NCBI GenBank assembly: GCA_943912855.1
Contig: CALTVC010000009.1
Location: 105,567 to 169,566, forward strand
Direction: 5' to 3'
DNA: 64,000 bases
From: an uncultured Flavobacterium sp.
GTDB lineage: Bacteria; Bacteroidota; Bacteroidia; Flavobacteriales; Flavobacteriaceae
A program made the position numbers and the translations under genes. A model generated the notes under the pieces. It searched no databases. It was not told the origin of the DNA and saw only the letters and a list, made by a program, of their open reading frames with translations. Positions 16,791 through 26,571 of this stretch are shown here, one piece after another. How positions within the stretch are numbered: the stretch's first letter is position 1; every line of letters starts with the position of its first letter.

Positions 16791-17648
16791 ATGAGTATAC
16801 TAAAAATCGCGGTTCAGAAAAGCGGCCGCCTGAGCGAAAAATCGTTACAACTCCTTGCCGATTGCGGCATTAAAATCTCTAATGGCGAGCGTAGGCTGAA
16901 GGCCGTATCGCCTAATTTTCCTATCGAAGTTTTGTTTCTCCGCGATGATGATATTCCGCAATATGTGGAAGAAGGCGTAGCCGACGCAGGCATACTTGGC
17001 GAAAATGAAGTGTGGGAAAAAGACAAAAACATAACCGTAGTTAAAAAGCTCGGTTTTGCATCATGTCGTCTTTCATTGGCTGTGCCTAAAGATGCTAATT
17101 ACACTGGTCCGCAATACTTCAGCGGAAAGAAAGTAGCTACAAGCTACCCTGTTATTCTTCAAAGATTCTTCAATGAAAACAATCTGGATACTGCTATAGA
17201 AACCATAAGCGGCAGTGTAGAAATTGCTCCGGCCATAGGCCTTGCCGATGGTATATTCGACATAGTGAGTACAGGGAGCACACTACAAATCAACGGGCTT
17301 AAAGAGGTTGAGGTAGTTACAAAAAGTGAAGCTGTACTCATAAGCAATCCTAACCTTTCTGCAGAGAAGCAACAAATACTTGATAAGCTACTGTTTCGTA
17401 TACAGTCGGTTAAAAATGCCGCTGAAAACAAATACATTTTGCTTAATGCACCCGATGTTGCACTTCCTGAAATCATAAAAATTCTTCCCGGCATGAAAAG
17501 CCCTACAGTGCTTCCCCTGGCGGAAGAAGGCTGGAGCAGTATCCACTCGGTTATCCGTGAAGATGCCTTTTGGGACATTATTGACCAATTGAAAGCCCTT
17601 GGTGCAGAGGGAATTTTAGTTACCAATGTGGAGAAAATGATTTTGTAA
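16791..17648 (+). CDS. hisG: ATP phosphoribosyltransferase, long form (285 aa)
   Basis: First enzyme of histidine synthesis: condenses ATP with phosphoribosyl pyrophosphate. The start at 16791 (MSILKIAVQKSGRLSE) matches family N-termini; an in-frame ATG at 16707 lies inside the terminator hairpin and is rejected. At 285 residues it is the long form with a C-terminal ACT-like regulatory domain (about 215-285, ending AEGILVTNVEKMIL), so it should be feedback-inhibited by histidine without needing HisZ. The PRPP-binding region is near DIVSTGSTLQINGL. Confidence 0.96.
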   Translation: MSILKIAVQKSGRLSEKSLQLLADCGIKISNGERRLKAVSPNFPIEVLFLRDDDIPQYVEEGVADAGILGENEVWEKDKNITVVKKLGFASCRLSLAVPKDANYTGPQYFSGKKVATSYPVILQRFFNENNLDTAIETISGSVEIAPAIGLADGIFDIVSTGSTLQINGLKEVEVVTKSEAVLISNPNLSAEKQQILDKLLFRIQSVKNAAENKYILLNAPDVALPEIIKILPGMKSPTVLPLAEEGWSSIHSVIREDAFWDIIDQLKALGAEGILVTNVEKMIL

Positions 17649-17673
17649 ACTTTAGACTTTAAGACTAAGAAAA

Positions 17674-18954
17674 ATGAAAACAATACTCAACCCCGATAGA
17701 ACCCAATGGCAATCTCTTTTTGCCCGCCCGGCACTGGATGTGCAGGATCTTAATACATTGGTGCAACAGGTATTTACAGAAGTGCGACAAAATGGCGACA
17801 AAGCTGTTACAAAGTATACACAGTTGTTTGATGGTGTAGCAGCTCTCAGTATAACCGTATCACAGGCTGAAATTGAAGCCGCAACAGCCACAATTAGCGA
17901 CGAACTGAAGGCCGCAATACAGTTGGCAAAAAGCAATATTGAAAAATTCCATACAGCCCAGCGAGAAGAAAAGCAAGTAATAGAAACCACTCCGGGCGTA
18001 AGTTGCTGGCGCGAAAGTCGAGGCATAGAAAAAGTGGGTATTTACATCCCCGGAGGTTCGGCGCCGTTGTTTTCTACGGTACTGATGCTGGCGGTTCCTG
18101 CTACCATAGCGGGCTGCAAAGAGATAATACTTTGTACACCGCCCGATAAACAGGGAAATATTAACCCTGCCATACTGTACACGGCTCAACTTGCGGGTGT
18201 CAGCAAAATATACAAAGTGGGAGGTATTCAGGCTATAGGAGCAATGGCTTTTGGTACGCAGAGCATTACGAAAGTGGATAAGATTTTCGGACCGGGTAAC
18301 CAGTACGTAACGGCTGCCAAGCAGGCCGCGTTTGCTGCCGGAGTGGCAATTGATTTGCCGGCAGGCCCGAGTGAGTTACTCGTTATTGCAGACACTACTG
18401 CCAACCCAGCTTTTGTGGCTGCTGACCTATTGAGTCAGGCTGAACACGGTGCCGATAGCCAGGTTGTTTTAGTTACCGCTGATGCAAATTTCGGGGAAAA
18501 AGTACTGAATGAAGTTAATTTACAGTTACTTAAACTTGAGCGTGAAGTAACAGCTAAAAAAGCACTGGATAATAGTAGAATAATTGTACTAAATAAAACA
18601 AAAGATTGCATTGATTTTAGTAACGGTTATGCACCCGAACACCTTATCATAGCCACCGCCGATGCCGATGATTTGGTGGAGGAGGTAACTAATGCAGGTT
18701 CGGTTTTTATAGGGAACTATAGTTGTGAAAGCGCCGGCGATTATGCCAGTGGTACCAACCATACCCTGCCGACTAACGGTTATGCCCGCAGCTACAGCGG
18801 AGTATCGTTAGACAGCTTTGTAAAGAAAATTACCTTCCAGAAAATCAGTGCCCAAGGATTGAAAAATATAGGCCCTGCCATAGAAGCTATGGCTGCCGCT
18901 GAGCAACTCCAGGCACACAAAAATGCGGTAACCATCCGCTTAAAAACACTATAA
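17674..18954 (+). CDS. hisD: Histidinol dehydrogenase
   Basis: Zinc enzyme catalysing the last two oxidations, histidinol to histidine, with NAD+. The 426-residue protein carries GIYIPGG-type (VGIYIPGGSAPLFSTVLM) and FGPGNQYVTAAKQ motifs, DLPAGPSELLVIAD, the zinc-site region SQAEHGADSQ, and YAPEHLI. It starts 25 bp after hisG. The intervening bases contain a short degenerate ACTTTA/GACTTT repeat and no terminator. Confidence 0.97.
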   Translation: MKTILNPDRTQWQSLFARPALDVQDLNTLVQQVFTEVRQNGDKAVTKYTQLFDGVAALSITVSQAEIEAATATISDELKAAIQLAKSNIEKFHTAQREEKQVIETTPGVSCWRESRGIEKVGIYIPGGSAPLFSTVLMLAVPATIAGCKEIILCTPPDKQGNINPAILYTAQLAGVSKIYKVGGIQAIGAMAFGTQSITKVDKIFGPGNQYVTAAKQAAFAAGVAIDLPAGPSELLVIADTTANPAFVAADLLSQAEHGADSQVVLVTADANFGEKVLNEVNLQLLKLEREVTAKKALDNSRIIVLNKTKDCIDFSNGYAPEHLIIATADADDLVEEVTNAGSVFIGNYSCESAGDYASGTNHTLPTNGYARSYSGVSLDSFVKKITFQKISAQGLKNIGPAIEAMAAAEQLQAHKNAVTIRLKTL

Positions 18955-18955
18955 A

Positions 18956-19981
18956 ATGTTCGATTTAAATACCATAGTCCGCCCTAATATATTGGCTTTA
19001 AAGCCATACAGCTCTGCACGAGATGAGTTTAAAGGCACGGCAACAGCTTATCTCGATGCCAATGAAAATCCGTTCGGTACGCTGAACCGTTACCCTGATC
19101 CGTTGCAAAAGCAGCTGAAAGACAAACTTTCAGAAATAAAGAATATAGCTACAGAAAATATATTTGTAGGTAATGGCAGTGATGAGGCTATCGACCTGTG
19201 TTTCCGTATTTTCTGTGAGCCAGGGAAGGACAAGGCCCTTACATTTACACCTACGTACGGGATGTATAAGGTATCGGCAGATATTAACAATGTAGCGCTT
19301 TATGAAGTGCCGTTAGATCAAAATTTTCAGATAGATTTTGAAAATTCCCTCCCATTGTTGAAAGACGATAAACTTAAGTTGGTTTTCCTGTGTTCGCCGA
19401 ACAACCCAACGGGAAATATCTTGCAAAATGTAGAAATCATCCTGCAAAATTTCAGCGGTATTGTGGTGGTAGACGAAGCGTATATAGACTTTAGTGATAC
19501 GTTTTCGCTTTCGCAGAAATTAGACCAATACCCTAATTTAATTATACTGCAAACCCTTAGTAAAGCCTGGGGATTGGCGGCGGCACGTGTAGGGTTGGCC
19601 TTTGCCAATGAGCCCATTATAAAACTGTTTAATAAAGTAAAACCACCTTATAACATCAGCCGTCTTAATTATGAAGCAGCGCTTTTGGCTTTAGAAAATA
19701 GTGATGCGGTTGAAGAACAAAAGCAGCTTCTTTTATCTGAAAGAGCCAGGCTGGTAAGCGATTTGGCACAACTTTCTATTACCAAGAAAATATACCCTAC
19801 CGATGCCAACTTCGTGCTGGTTGAGGTAACTGATGCTGATGCTATTTATACCGCTTTGGTAGACAAAGGCATCATTCTGCGCAACCGTAATACCGTAGTG
19901 CCTGGCTGCCTGCGCGTTACCGTTGGTACACCGCAGGAAAATACGCTACTAATCAACACTCTAAAATCCCTGCAATTATGA
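18956..19981 (+). CDS. hisC: Histidinol-phosphate aminotransferase
   Basis: PLP aminotransferase converting imidazole acetol phosphate to histidinol phosphate. DANENPFG near the N-terminus, FLCSPNNPTGN, VVDEAYIDFS and the PLP-lysine segment TLSKAWGLAAARVG identify it. Its ATG follows the hisD stop by one base, and its 3' end overlaps hisB by 4 bp, so translation is coupled along the operon. Confidence 0.96.
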   Translation: MFDLNTIVRPNILALKPYSSARDEFKGTATAYLDANENPFGTLNRYPDPLQKQLKDKLSEIKNIATENIFVGNGSDEAIDLCFRIFCEPGKDKALTFTPTYGMYKVSADINNVALYEVPLDQNFQIDFENSLPLLKDDKLKLVFLCSPNNPTGNILQNVEIILQNFSGIVVVDEAYIDFSDTFSLSQKLDQYPNLIILQTLSKAWGLAAARVGLAFANEPIIKLFNKVKPPYNISRLNYEAALLALENSDAVEEQKQLLLSERARLVSDLAQLSITKKIYPTDANFVLVEVTDADAIYTALVDKGIILRNRNTVVPGCLRVTVGTPQENTLLINTLKSLQL

Positions 19982-21066
19982 AAAAAGTATTGTTTATAGA
20001 CCGCGACGGTTCGCTGGTTATAGAACCGCTCATTGACCTGCAATTAGATTCGCTTGAAAAGCTTGAGTTTTACCCCGGTGTGTTTTCAGGCCTTGGTAAA
20101 ATCGCCCGTGAGCTTGATTACGAATTGGTTATGGTTACCAACCAGGATGGGCTTGGTACGGCTTCGTTTCCTGAAGATACGTTTTGGCCTGCCCAAAACA
20201 AAATAATACAGGCATTTGAAAATGAGGGCATCCGGTTTAGCGAAGTGCTTGTAGACCGCAGTTTCCCGCAGGATAACCTCCCTACCCGAAAACCGGGTAC
20301 AGGTATGCTTACCCACTATATTAAAGGGAATTATGATTTAGCCAACAGCTACGTTATTGGCGACCGATTTACCGATGTGCAGTTGGCAGAAAACCTCGGG
20401 TGTCAGTCAATTTTCATCGGTAAGGATTGCGATAGTGCTACGCTGTGCGAAACCCGTTGGGATGCTATTTACAGCTTCCTGAAACAAAAGGCGAGGACGG
20501 GCAGTGTGGTAAGAAAGACCAATGAAACCAATATTAGTGTTACGGTAAACCTCGATGATAACAGTAAAACAAAGATCAATACCGGGTTAGCATTTTTCGA
20601 CCATATGTTAGACCAGGTGTCGCGCCACGGCGAAATAGGATTAGAAATAGAGGTAAAAGGCGACCTTGAGGTAGACGAACACCACACCATTGAAGACACG
20701 GCACTGGCACTTGGCGATGCTTTTTTACAGGCACTGGGCAGTAAAAAAGGGATAGAGCGTTATGGCTTTTTATTACCAATGGATGACTGCCTGGCGCAGG
20801 TAGGTATTGACTTTGGGGGCAGGCCATGGCTGGTTTGGGATGCCGATTTTAAACGTGAAAAAATAGGGGAGATGCCTACCGAAATGTTCCTGCATTTTTT
20901 TAAATCGTTTACAGATACGGCAAAATGCAACCTTAATATAAAAGCTGAAGGCACTAACGAGCACCACAAGATTGAGGCCATATTTAAAGCCTTTGCCAAA
21001 GCCATACGTATGGCGGTGTCTAAAACCAATAACTATAACATACCCAGTACAAAAGGAACGCTATGA
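19978..21066 (+). CDS. hisB: Bifunctional histidinol-phosphatase/imidazoleglycerol-phosphate dehydratase
   Basis: A fusion of two enzymes of the pathway. Residues 1 to about 165 are a HAD phosphatase (FIDRDGSLV motif, then VTNQDGLG and GDRFTDVQLAENLG). Residues from about 172 are the dehydratase, with the manganese-binding His clusters DEHHTIEDTALALGDA and NEHHKIEAIFKAFAKAI. Bacteria with this fusion, for example Escherichia coli, have the same order. It overlaps hisC and hisH by 4 bp each. Confidence 0.96.
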   Translation: MKKVLFIDRDGSLVIEPLIDLQLDSLEKLEFYPGVFSGLGKIARELDYELVMVTNQDGLGTASFPEDTFWPAQNKIIQAFENEGIRFSEVLVDRSFPQDNLPTRKPGTGMLTHYIKGNYDLANSYVIGDRFTDVQLAENLGCQSIFIGKDCDSATLCETRWDAIYSFLKQKARTGSVVRKTNETNISVTVNLDDNSKTKINTGLAFFDHMLDQVSRHGEIGLEIEVKGDLEVDEHHTIEDTALALGDAFLQALGSKKGIERYGFLLPMDDCLAQVGIDFGGRPWLVWDADFKREKIGEMPTEMFLHFFKSFTDTAKCNLNIKAEGTNEHHKIEAIFKAFAKAIRMAVSKTNNYNIPSTKGTL

Positions 21067-21641
21067 TAGCCATTGTAAAATATAATGCAGGGAATACGCT
21101 TTCGGTAGAAAATGCGGTAAAGCGCCTTGGTTATACCGTGGTGGTTACTGATGATGAAGCTGTACTGCGAGGTGCTGATAAGGTTATTTTTCCGGGGGTG
21201 GGGCATGCGGCTCCGGCTATGGCTTACCTGAAAGAAAGAGGGCTCAATACTGTACTTACATCACTTACGCAACCGGTGTTGGGTATTTGCCTGGGGCTAC
21301 AGCTTATGTGCCGTTTTTCGGAAGAAGGTGCTACGGAAGGACTTGGTATTTTTGATGCAGATGTGCTGAAGTTTCCTCCGGAAGATAAAGTACCGCACAT
21401 GGGGTGGAACACGGTACAGCACCTTGATAACGTATTGTTTAAAGATATAGCTCCTGATGCCGATTTTTATTTTGTGCACAGTTACTACGCCGGGCTGAGT
21501 GATGCTTCGGCGGGAGTATGCCAATACATAGTGCCGTTTAGCGCGGCGTTGCAGAAAGATAATTTTTACGCTGTGCAGTTTCACCCGGAGAAATCCGGTA
21601 ATGCGGGCGAACAACTGCTTAAAAACTTTTTAGGATTATGA
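21063..21641 (+). CDS. hisH: Imidazole glycerol phosphate synthase, glutaminase subunit
   Basis: Class I glutamine amidotransferase that supplies ammonia to HisF. The nucleophile elbow GICLGLQLM holds the catalytic Cys, and FHPEKSG holds the His and Glu of the triad. The 192-residue length is normal. It overlaps both neighbours by 4 bp. Confidence 0.96.
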   Translation: MIAIVKYNAGNTLSVENAVKRLGYTVVVTDDEAVLRGADKVIFPGVGHAAPAMAYLKERGLNTVLTSLTQPVLGICLGLQLMCRFSEEGATEGLGIFDADVLKFPPEDKVPHMGWNTVQHLDNVLFKDIAPDADFYFVHSYYAGLSDASAGVCQYIVPFSAALQKDNFYAVQFHPEKSGNAGEQLLKNFLGL

Positions 21642-22351
21642 AAATCATTCCGGCCATAGATATAATAGACGGTAAATGCGTGCGCCTTACTCAGGGCGAT
21701 TATGCACAGCAAAAGATATACAACGAAGATCCCGTTGCGGTTGCCAAAATGTTTGAAGATGCAGGTATACGCTACCTGCACGTGGTAGACCTTGACGGTG
21801 CAAAGCAAGGGAAAATCACGAATTATAAGGTTCTTGAAGCCATTGCTAAACAAACAAAATTATCGGTTGATTTTGGCGGAGGCCTTAAAACCGATGACGA
21901 TATTACCATAGCTTTTAACAGCGGTGCGACACAGGTTACAGCCGGGAGTATTGCGGTAAAGCAACCTGAAACAGTATACCGTTGGCTTGAGAAATATGGT
22001 GCCGAAAAAATTATTTTAGGCGCAGATTGCCGTAACCGTTTTGTAGCCACAAATGGCTGGCAACAAGAAAGCGAGCTTGATGTACTGGATTTTATAAAGG
22101 GGTACCAGCAGAAAGGCATCACCTCAGTAATCTGCACCGATATTAGTAAGGACGGTATGCTTCTGGGGCCATCGTTTGAACTTTATAAAGAGTTATTGAG
22201 CGAAACGAAAATTGGCCTTATAGCCAGTGGTGGCATCAGCTCCATTGACGATGTTATACGGCTAAAAGAACTTGGCTGTAACGGTGCTATCATTGGCAAG
22301 GCAATTTATGAAGGGAATATTTCATTAACCCAACTCTCACAATTATGCTAA
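21638..22351 (+). CDS. hisA: Phosphoribosylformimino-5-aminoimidazole carboxamide ribotide isomerase
   Basis: A beta/alpha-barrel isomerase of the histidine pathway. IIPAIDIIDGKCVRL opens the protein with the catalytic Asp on strand 1; FGGGLKTDDDI and SGGISSIDDV are the two phosphate-binding loops, and CTDISKDGML carries the second catalytic Asp. It overlaps hisF by 7 bp. Confidence 0.96.
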   Translation: MKIIPAIDIIDGKCVRLTQGDYAQQKIYNEDPVAVAKMFEDAGIRYLHVVDLDGAKQGKITNYKVLEAIAKQTKLSVDFGGGLKTDDDITIAFNSGATQVTAGSIAVKQPETVYRWLEKYGAEKIILGADCRNRFVATNGWQQESELDVLDFIKGYQQKGITSVICTDISKDGMLLGPSFELYKELLSETKIGLIASGGISSIDDVIRLKELGCNGAIIGKAIYEGNISLTQLSQLC

Positions 22352-23097
22352 AGAAACGGATAATACCCTGCCTTGATATTAAGGACGGGCGTGTGGTAAA
22401 GGGCGTCAACTTTGTGGGACTAACTGTTGCCGGTAATCCTGTTGAACTCGCTGCCCGATATGCTGCCGAGGGGGCAGACGAACTGGTATTCCTGGATATA
22501 ACCGCTACAGTAGAAAAGCGTAAAACACTTGCAGGATTGGTCACCGAAGTGGCATCGCAAATTAATATACCGTTTACTGTAGGCGGGGGCATAAATACTG
22601 CCGCTGATGCAGAATACCTTATACGCAGTGGGGCAGATAAGATAAGCCTGAATTCATCGGCAGTGAAAAATCCGCAACTGATTAAAGAGATTGCCGATAA
22701 CCTGGGATGCCAAGCGGCGGTGGTTGCCATAGATGCCAAGCGTACCAACGGCTTTTGGGAAGTGTATGTAAGTGGAGGACGTACCGCAACAGGGCTTTCG
22801 GTTACCGAATGGGCACAGCAGGCAGAACAACTCGGTGCAGGTGAAATATTGCTTACTTCTATGGATAAGGACGGTACCAAAAGCGGCTTTGCGATTGATT
22901 TGCTTAATGAGGTTTGCGCCGTAACGTCTGTTCCGGTAATAGCATCGGGAGGGGCGGGCAGCAGGGAACATTTTGCAGATGTTTTTACACAAACCCAGGC
23001 TACGGCAGCATTGGCGGCAAGCCTGTTCCACTATGGTGAACTCGCCATACCCGATTTAAAAAATTACCTGAAACAACTAAACATCCCCATACGATGA
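22345..23097 (+). CDS. hisF: Imidazole glycerol phosphate synthase, cyclase subunit
   Basis: Beta/alpha barrel that uses ammonia from HisH to form imidazole glycerol phosphate and AICAR. IIPCLDIKDGRVVKGVNF, VGGGINTAADAEYL, LLTSMDKDGTKSGF and ASGGAGSREHFADVF are all diagnostic. HisA and HisF are adjacent homologous barrels, as usual. It overlaps hisIE by 4 bp. Confidence 0.97.
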   Translation: MLKKRIIPCLDIKDGRVVKGVNFVGLTVAGNPVELAARYAAEGADELVFLDITATVEKRKTLAGLVTEVASQINIPFTVGGGINTAADAEYLIRSGADKISLNSSAVKNPQLIKEIADNLGCQAAVVAIDAKRTNGFWEVYVSGGRTATGLSVTEWAQQAEQLGAGEILLTSMDKDGTKSGFAIDLLNEVCAVTSVPVIASGGAGSREHFADVFTQTQATAALAASLFHYGELAIPDLKNYLKQLNIPIR

Positions 23098-23684
23098 TAC
23101 AACCCGATTTTGATAAAACAGGAGGATTAATTCCCGCAATAATACAGGATTATGCCACGGCACAGGTACTGATGCTGGGCTATATGAATACCGATGCCCT
23201 TGAAAAAACACAAGCAGAAGGACGCGTAACGTTTTTCAGCCGCAGTAAAAACAGGCTGTGGACAAAGGGAGAAACATCAGGAAACTTCCTTATTGTAAAA
23301 GATATTGCTATAGACTGCGATAACGATACGCTGCTTATACAGGTACAGCCCGCAGGTGTGGTGTGCCATACCGGTACGCAGAGTTGTTTTGGAGAGGCTA
23401 CAGCCAAAGGATTTTTGTATCAACTGGAGCAAACTATTGCACAGCGCGCCGAGAGCGGTGATGAGGATTCGTATACCAATTCTCTCCTGAAAAGAGGAAT
23501 CAACAAAGTTGCACAAAAAGTAGGCGAGGAGGCCATTGAGGTAGTTATTGAAGCCAAGGATAATAATGAGGAACTGTTTAAAAACGAGTCGGCAGATTTG
23601 TTGTTCCACTTTTTGGTGCTATTACGCGCCAAGGGTTTTACATTTGAAGATATAGAAGAGGTATTGAAGAGCAGGGCAAAATAG
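23094..23684 (+). CDS. hisI: Bifunctional phosphoribosyl-AMP cyclohydrolase/phosphoribosyl-ATP pyrophosphatase
   Basis: A HisIE fusion catalysing steps 2 and 3. The N-terminal cyclohydrolase has LGYMNTDALEKT, SRSKNRLWTKGETSGN and a zinc site in DCDNDTLLIQVQP and CHTGTQSCF. The C-terminal pyrophosphatase (from about residue 105) has an LLKRGINKVAQKVGEEAIE helix and KNESADLLFHFLVLL. It is the last gene of the operon, followed by a terminator. Confidence 0.96.
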   Translation: MIQPDFDKTGGLIPAIIQDYATAQVLMLGYMNTDALEKTQAEGRVTFFSRSKNRLWTKGETSGNFLIVKDIAIDCDNDTLLIQVQPAGVVCHTGTQSCFGEATAKGFLYQLEQTIAQRAESGDEDSYTNSLLKRGINKVAQKVGEEAIEVVIEAKDNNEELFKNESADLLFHFLVLLRAKGFTFEDIEEVLKSRAK

Positions 23685-23701
23685 TTTCTTTCAACATTCT
23701 G

Positions 23702-23766
23702 AGCCACGAATTATACAAATCATCCTGAAAAAGAACTTGATGATGGTATAATTCGGGGCTTTTTCT
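23702..23766 (+). terminator. Histidine operon terminator
   Basis: A 15-bp stem with one mismatch, AGCCACGAATTATAC (23702-23716) against GTATAATTCGGGGCT (23746-23760), followed by T5. The 29-base loop can form a further short CATC/GATG pairing. Confidence 0.85.
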
Positions 23767-23890
23767 TTGGTAAAACACTAATTTCCGTCGGTAAGAATGC
23801 CGGTTTTCGTCGGGAGAATCATCGTATACTTCTATTATATAATGCGTATACGTGGGTGTATTTGTTCCTTTGAACTGTAAATCAAGGGAT

Positions 23891-25204
23891 ATGAAAAGCA
23901 TCGTAAAAATAATCATCGCCATCCTGGTTGTAGTGCCTTCGGCTTTTGCGCAGCAAAAAAACTGGACCCTGCAGGATTGTATCGACTATGCTACGGAACA
24001 CAACATTACCATTAAGCAAAGCGAATACAACAAGCAAACTGCCGAAGTTACTTATACCCAGAGTAAATACTCAAGGTTTCCGAGCGTAAGCGGATCGGCA
24101 AGCCAGAGTGTAAGAAACGGTAGTAGTGTAGACCCTATTACCAGCCGATTTGTAACCCAGACCATTAATTCTACTTCGCTTGGAGTAGGTGCGCAGGTTA
24201 CATTGTTTAACGGTAATTACATTAACAATACCATTAAACAAAACGAACTCTATGTAAAACAAAATGAGTTTTACATAAGCGAAGCCAAGAACAACATTCT
24301 ACTAAGCGTTACTGAAGCATACCTTAAAGCTGTGTACTACAAAGAAGGTATAGATGTGGCACAAACCGCGCTTGAATCTTCTAAAGAGCAGGTAAAGCAA
24401 ATGCAGCAAAAACTTAAAGCGGGTTCGGTAGCGGGTATAGATGTAGCCGATTTGCAAACGCAGCTGGCTAATGACGAATATAGCCTGGTTACAGCCCAGA
24501 ACAACTACCTGCAACAGCTTATTACGCTTAAACAGTTGTTGGAAATAGAACCGGCGCAGGAGTTTGATATTGCTACACCTGATTTGCCTGAGCAGACCAA
24601 TGTGGTGCCAAACCTTAATGAGGTGTACAATAACGCGGTGGCTACAATGCCCGAGGTGAAAGGCGCTAAACTGCAAACAGACATTTACAACTACGACATC
24701 AAGAAAGCCAAAGCAGGTTATCTGCCTACGCTGAGCATGAATGCCGGTTTGTACAGTGGTTACACTAACAGTCAGGATTATAGCTTTAACACGCAGCTTA
24801 ATAATAACTTTTACCAGTCGGCAGGGTTATCGCTCAGCATACCGATTTTTAGTAATTACAAGAACAAAGCCGCGGTAGAAAAGGCTAAGATAAGTGTGGA
24901 ACTCAGCAAGCTTTCTACACAGAGCGAAGTAAAACAACTCTACCTGAAAGTAGAAAGCGCATGGCAAAACGCGGTATCGGTACAAAGCGAAATGAAAGCG
25001 GCCGAAGCCTTGCGCAATTCATCTAAACAGGCGTACGAAATGGCACAGAAAAAGTCGGATTTAGGTTCGCTGAGCGCTACTGATTTGCTGGTAAGCAAAA
25101 ACACTTACCTCTCTGCTGAGCAAAAGTATCTTCAGACAAAATTCTCAAACGCGCTATATCATCAACTGTTACAATTTTATCAGGGTAACGAAATCAAAAT
25201 ATAA
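23891..25204 (+). CDS. TolC family outer membrane efflux protein (437 aa)
   Basis: Outer membrane channel subunit of an efflux system. I chose the ATG at 23891 because it begins the signal peptide (MKSIVKIIIAILVVVPSAFAQ); an upstream in-frame Met at 23852 would add an unlikely hydrophilic stretch. The mature protein has WTLQDCIDYATEHNITIK at the start and two long coiled-coil hairpins, as expected of two OEP repeats. It is followed at 6 bp by the membrane fusion protein gene, so it opens a tripartite pump operon. Confidence 0.92.
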   Translation: MKSIVKIIIAILVVVPSAFAQQKNWTLQDCIDYATEHNITIKQSEYNKQTAEVTYTQSKYSRFPSVSGSASQSVRNGSSVDPITSRFVTQTINSTSLGVGAQVTLFNGNYINNTIKQNELYVKQNEFYISEAKNNILLSVTEAYLKAVYYKEGIDVAQTALESSKEQVKQMQQKLKAGSVAGIDVADLQTQLANDEYSLVTAQNNYLQQLITLKQLLEIEPAQEFDIATPDLPEQTNVVPNLNEVYNNAVATMPEVKGAKLQTDIYNYDIKKAKAGYLPTLSMNAGLYSGYTNSQDYSFNTQLNNNFYQSAGLSLSIPIFSNYKNKAAVEKAKISVELSKLSTQSEVKQLYLKVESAWQNAVSVQSEMKAAEALRNSSKQAYEMAQKKSDLGSLSATDLLVSKNTYLSAEQKYLQTKFSNALYHQLLQFYQGNEIKI

Positions 25205-25210
25205 TTCACC

Positions 25211-26428
25211 ATGAAAAACAACAAGAAAATAGGCATTGCCATTGCGGTGCTGGTACTCGTGGGGCTTGGTTTATACTTCTTTGTGTTCAACAAAAAAGAA
25301 CAACCCGTAACGGTAGATACCACTACGGTAAAAAAAGGAAACATAAGCACTGTAGTTACAGCTACAGGTACTATAGAAGCCGTAAAGCAGGTAGAGGTAG
25401 GTACGCAGGTATCTGGTGTGGTACAAAAAATTTATGTAGACTACAATTCCCGTGTAAAATCGGGTCAGCTCATAGCAGAGTTAGACAAGGATAACCTTAA
25501 CGAACTACTGGATCAGGCTAAAGCTGCTTATGATGTAGCTGTGAACGACCAACGCTACAAGCAAACACTCTACAACAGGCAAAAACAACTCTATCAGGCA
25601 AGTGTTATCAGCCAGGCAGATTTTCAGGAAGCGGAATTTAATTTGGCTACAGCCAAAGGCACCGCGATTCAGAAACTGTCTGACCTTAAAAAAGCACAGA
25701 CCAACCTTGGGTACGCCAATATTTATTCGCCAATAGACGGTGTGGTACTGAGTCGTGATGTAGACGAAGGACAAACGGTAGCGGCAAGCTATTCTACGCC
25801 AACATTATTTACCATAGCACAAGACCTTAAGCAAATGCAGGTAGAGGCCGATGTAGACGAAGCTGATATAGGAAATGTGAAACAAGGGCAAAGGGTAACC
25901 TTTACCGTAGATGCTTTCCAGGGTGAAGAGTTTCAGGGAACGGTTACACAGGTAAGGCTAAACAGCACGGTAGAATCTAACGTGGTTACGTACACGGTTA
26001 TCATTAAGGCAGATAACCAGGATGAGAAACTGAAACCCGGACTTACCGCTACTGTGTCTATCTACACTATGGAAGTAAAAGATGTACTTACCATAGAAGG
26101 ACAGGCACTTAACTTTCAGCCCGATTCATTGCTGTTGCAGCAGTATTACCAAACGCACGGCATAGATGCCAAACCTGTTAGCATTGCAAGGAAAAAAGAG
26201 GGTAGTGATACACTAAAAACGGTTTGGATAGAAACTCCTGCCGGGTTAGAACCAAAAGAAGTAACCATAGGCCGTAACGACGGTATTAATTACGAAATAC
26301 AACAGGGGCTTACCGAGGGCGAAAAAGTAGTAACCCATATGGAAGCCGCTAATCCTAACGCAGGGCAACAGGCAGGACAGGCATCGAGTCCGTTTATGCC
26401 AAAGCCACCGGGAAGTAAAAAGAAATAA
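25211..26428 (+). CDS. Periplasmic adaptor (membrane fusion) subunit, MacA-like (405 aa)
   Basis: Links the ABC permease to the TolC-like channel. One N-terminal membrane anchor (about residues 7-26, IGIAIAVLVLVGLGLYFFVF) is followed by a split lipoyl domain (VSGVVQKIYVDYNSRVKSGQ and NIYSPIDGVVLSRDVDEGQTV), a coiled-coil hairpin between them, and beta-barrel domains. The C-terminus is Gly/Ala/Pro/Lys-rich. The family order TolC-MacA-MacB, with a separate ATPase gene, is clear from the neighbours. Confidence 0.92.
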   Translation: MKNNKKIGIAIAVLVLVGLGLYFFVFNKKEQPVTVDTTTVKKGNISTVVTATGTIEAVKQVEVGTQVSGVVQKIYVDYNSRVKSGQLIAELDKDNLNELLDQAKAAYDVAVNDQRYKQTLYNRQKQLYQASVISQADFQEAEFNLATAKGTAIQKLSDLKKAQTNLGYANIYSPIDGVVLSRDVDEGQTVAASYSTPTLFTIAQDLKQMQVEADVDEADIGNVKQGQRVTFTVDAFQGEEFQGTVTQVRLNSTVESNVVTYTVIIKADNQDEKLKPGLTATVSIYTMEVKDVLTIEGQALNFQPDSLLLQQYYQTHGIDAKPVSIARKKEGSDTLKTVWIETPAGLEPKEVTIGRNDGINYEIQQGLTEGEKVVTHMEAANPNAGQQAGQASSPFMPKPPGSKKK

Positions 26429-26485
26429 TATCATATAGTTTCATAGAACTTAGATATTAGTTGAGTAGGTCATGTTTTTTTGCTG

Positions 26486-26538
26486 GGCAGCCGGTTTAGG
26501 TTAGTAATCATTCTCCATATGGTATTACACCGGCTGCC
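26486..26538 (+). promoter_or_regulatory. Intercistronic hairpin between macA-like and ATPase genes
   Basis: GGCAGCCGGT (26486-26495) and ACCGGCTGCC (26529-26538) form a perfect 10-bp GC-rich stem with a 33-base loop. It is followed by an A run, not a T run, so it is unlikely to terminate. It may set relative expression by RNA stability. Confidence 0.55.
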
Positions 26539-26571
26539 TTAAAAAACGGTTTATCCTAAAAACATTCTATC

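Noticed and set aside
22290..22880. Minus-strand open frame of 196 codons inside hisF
   Set aside because: Antisense to a conserved his gene; no family match.
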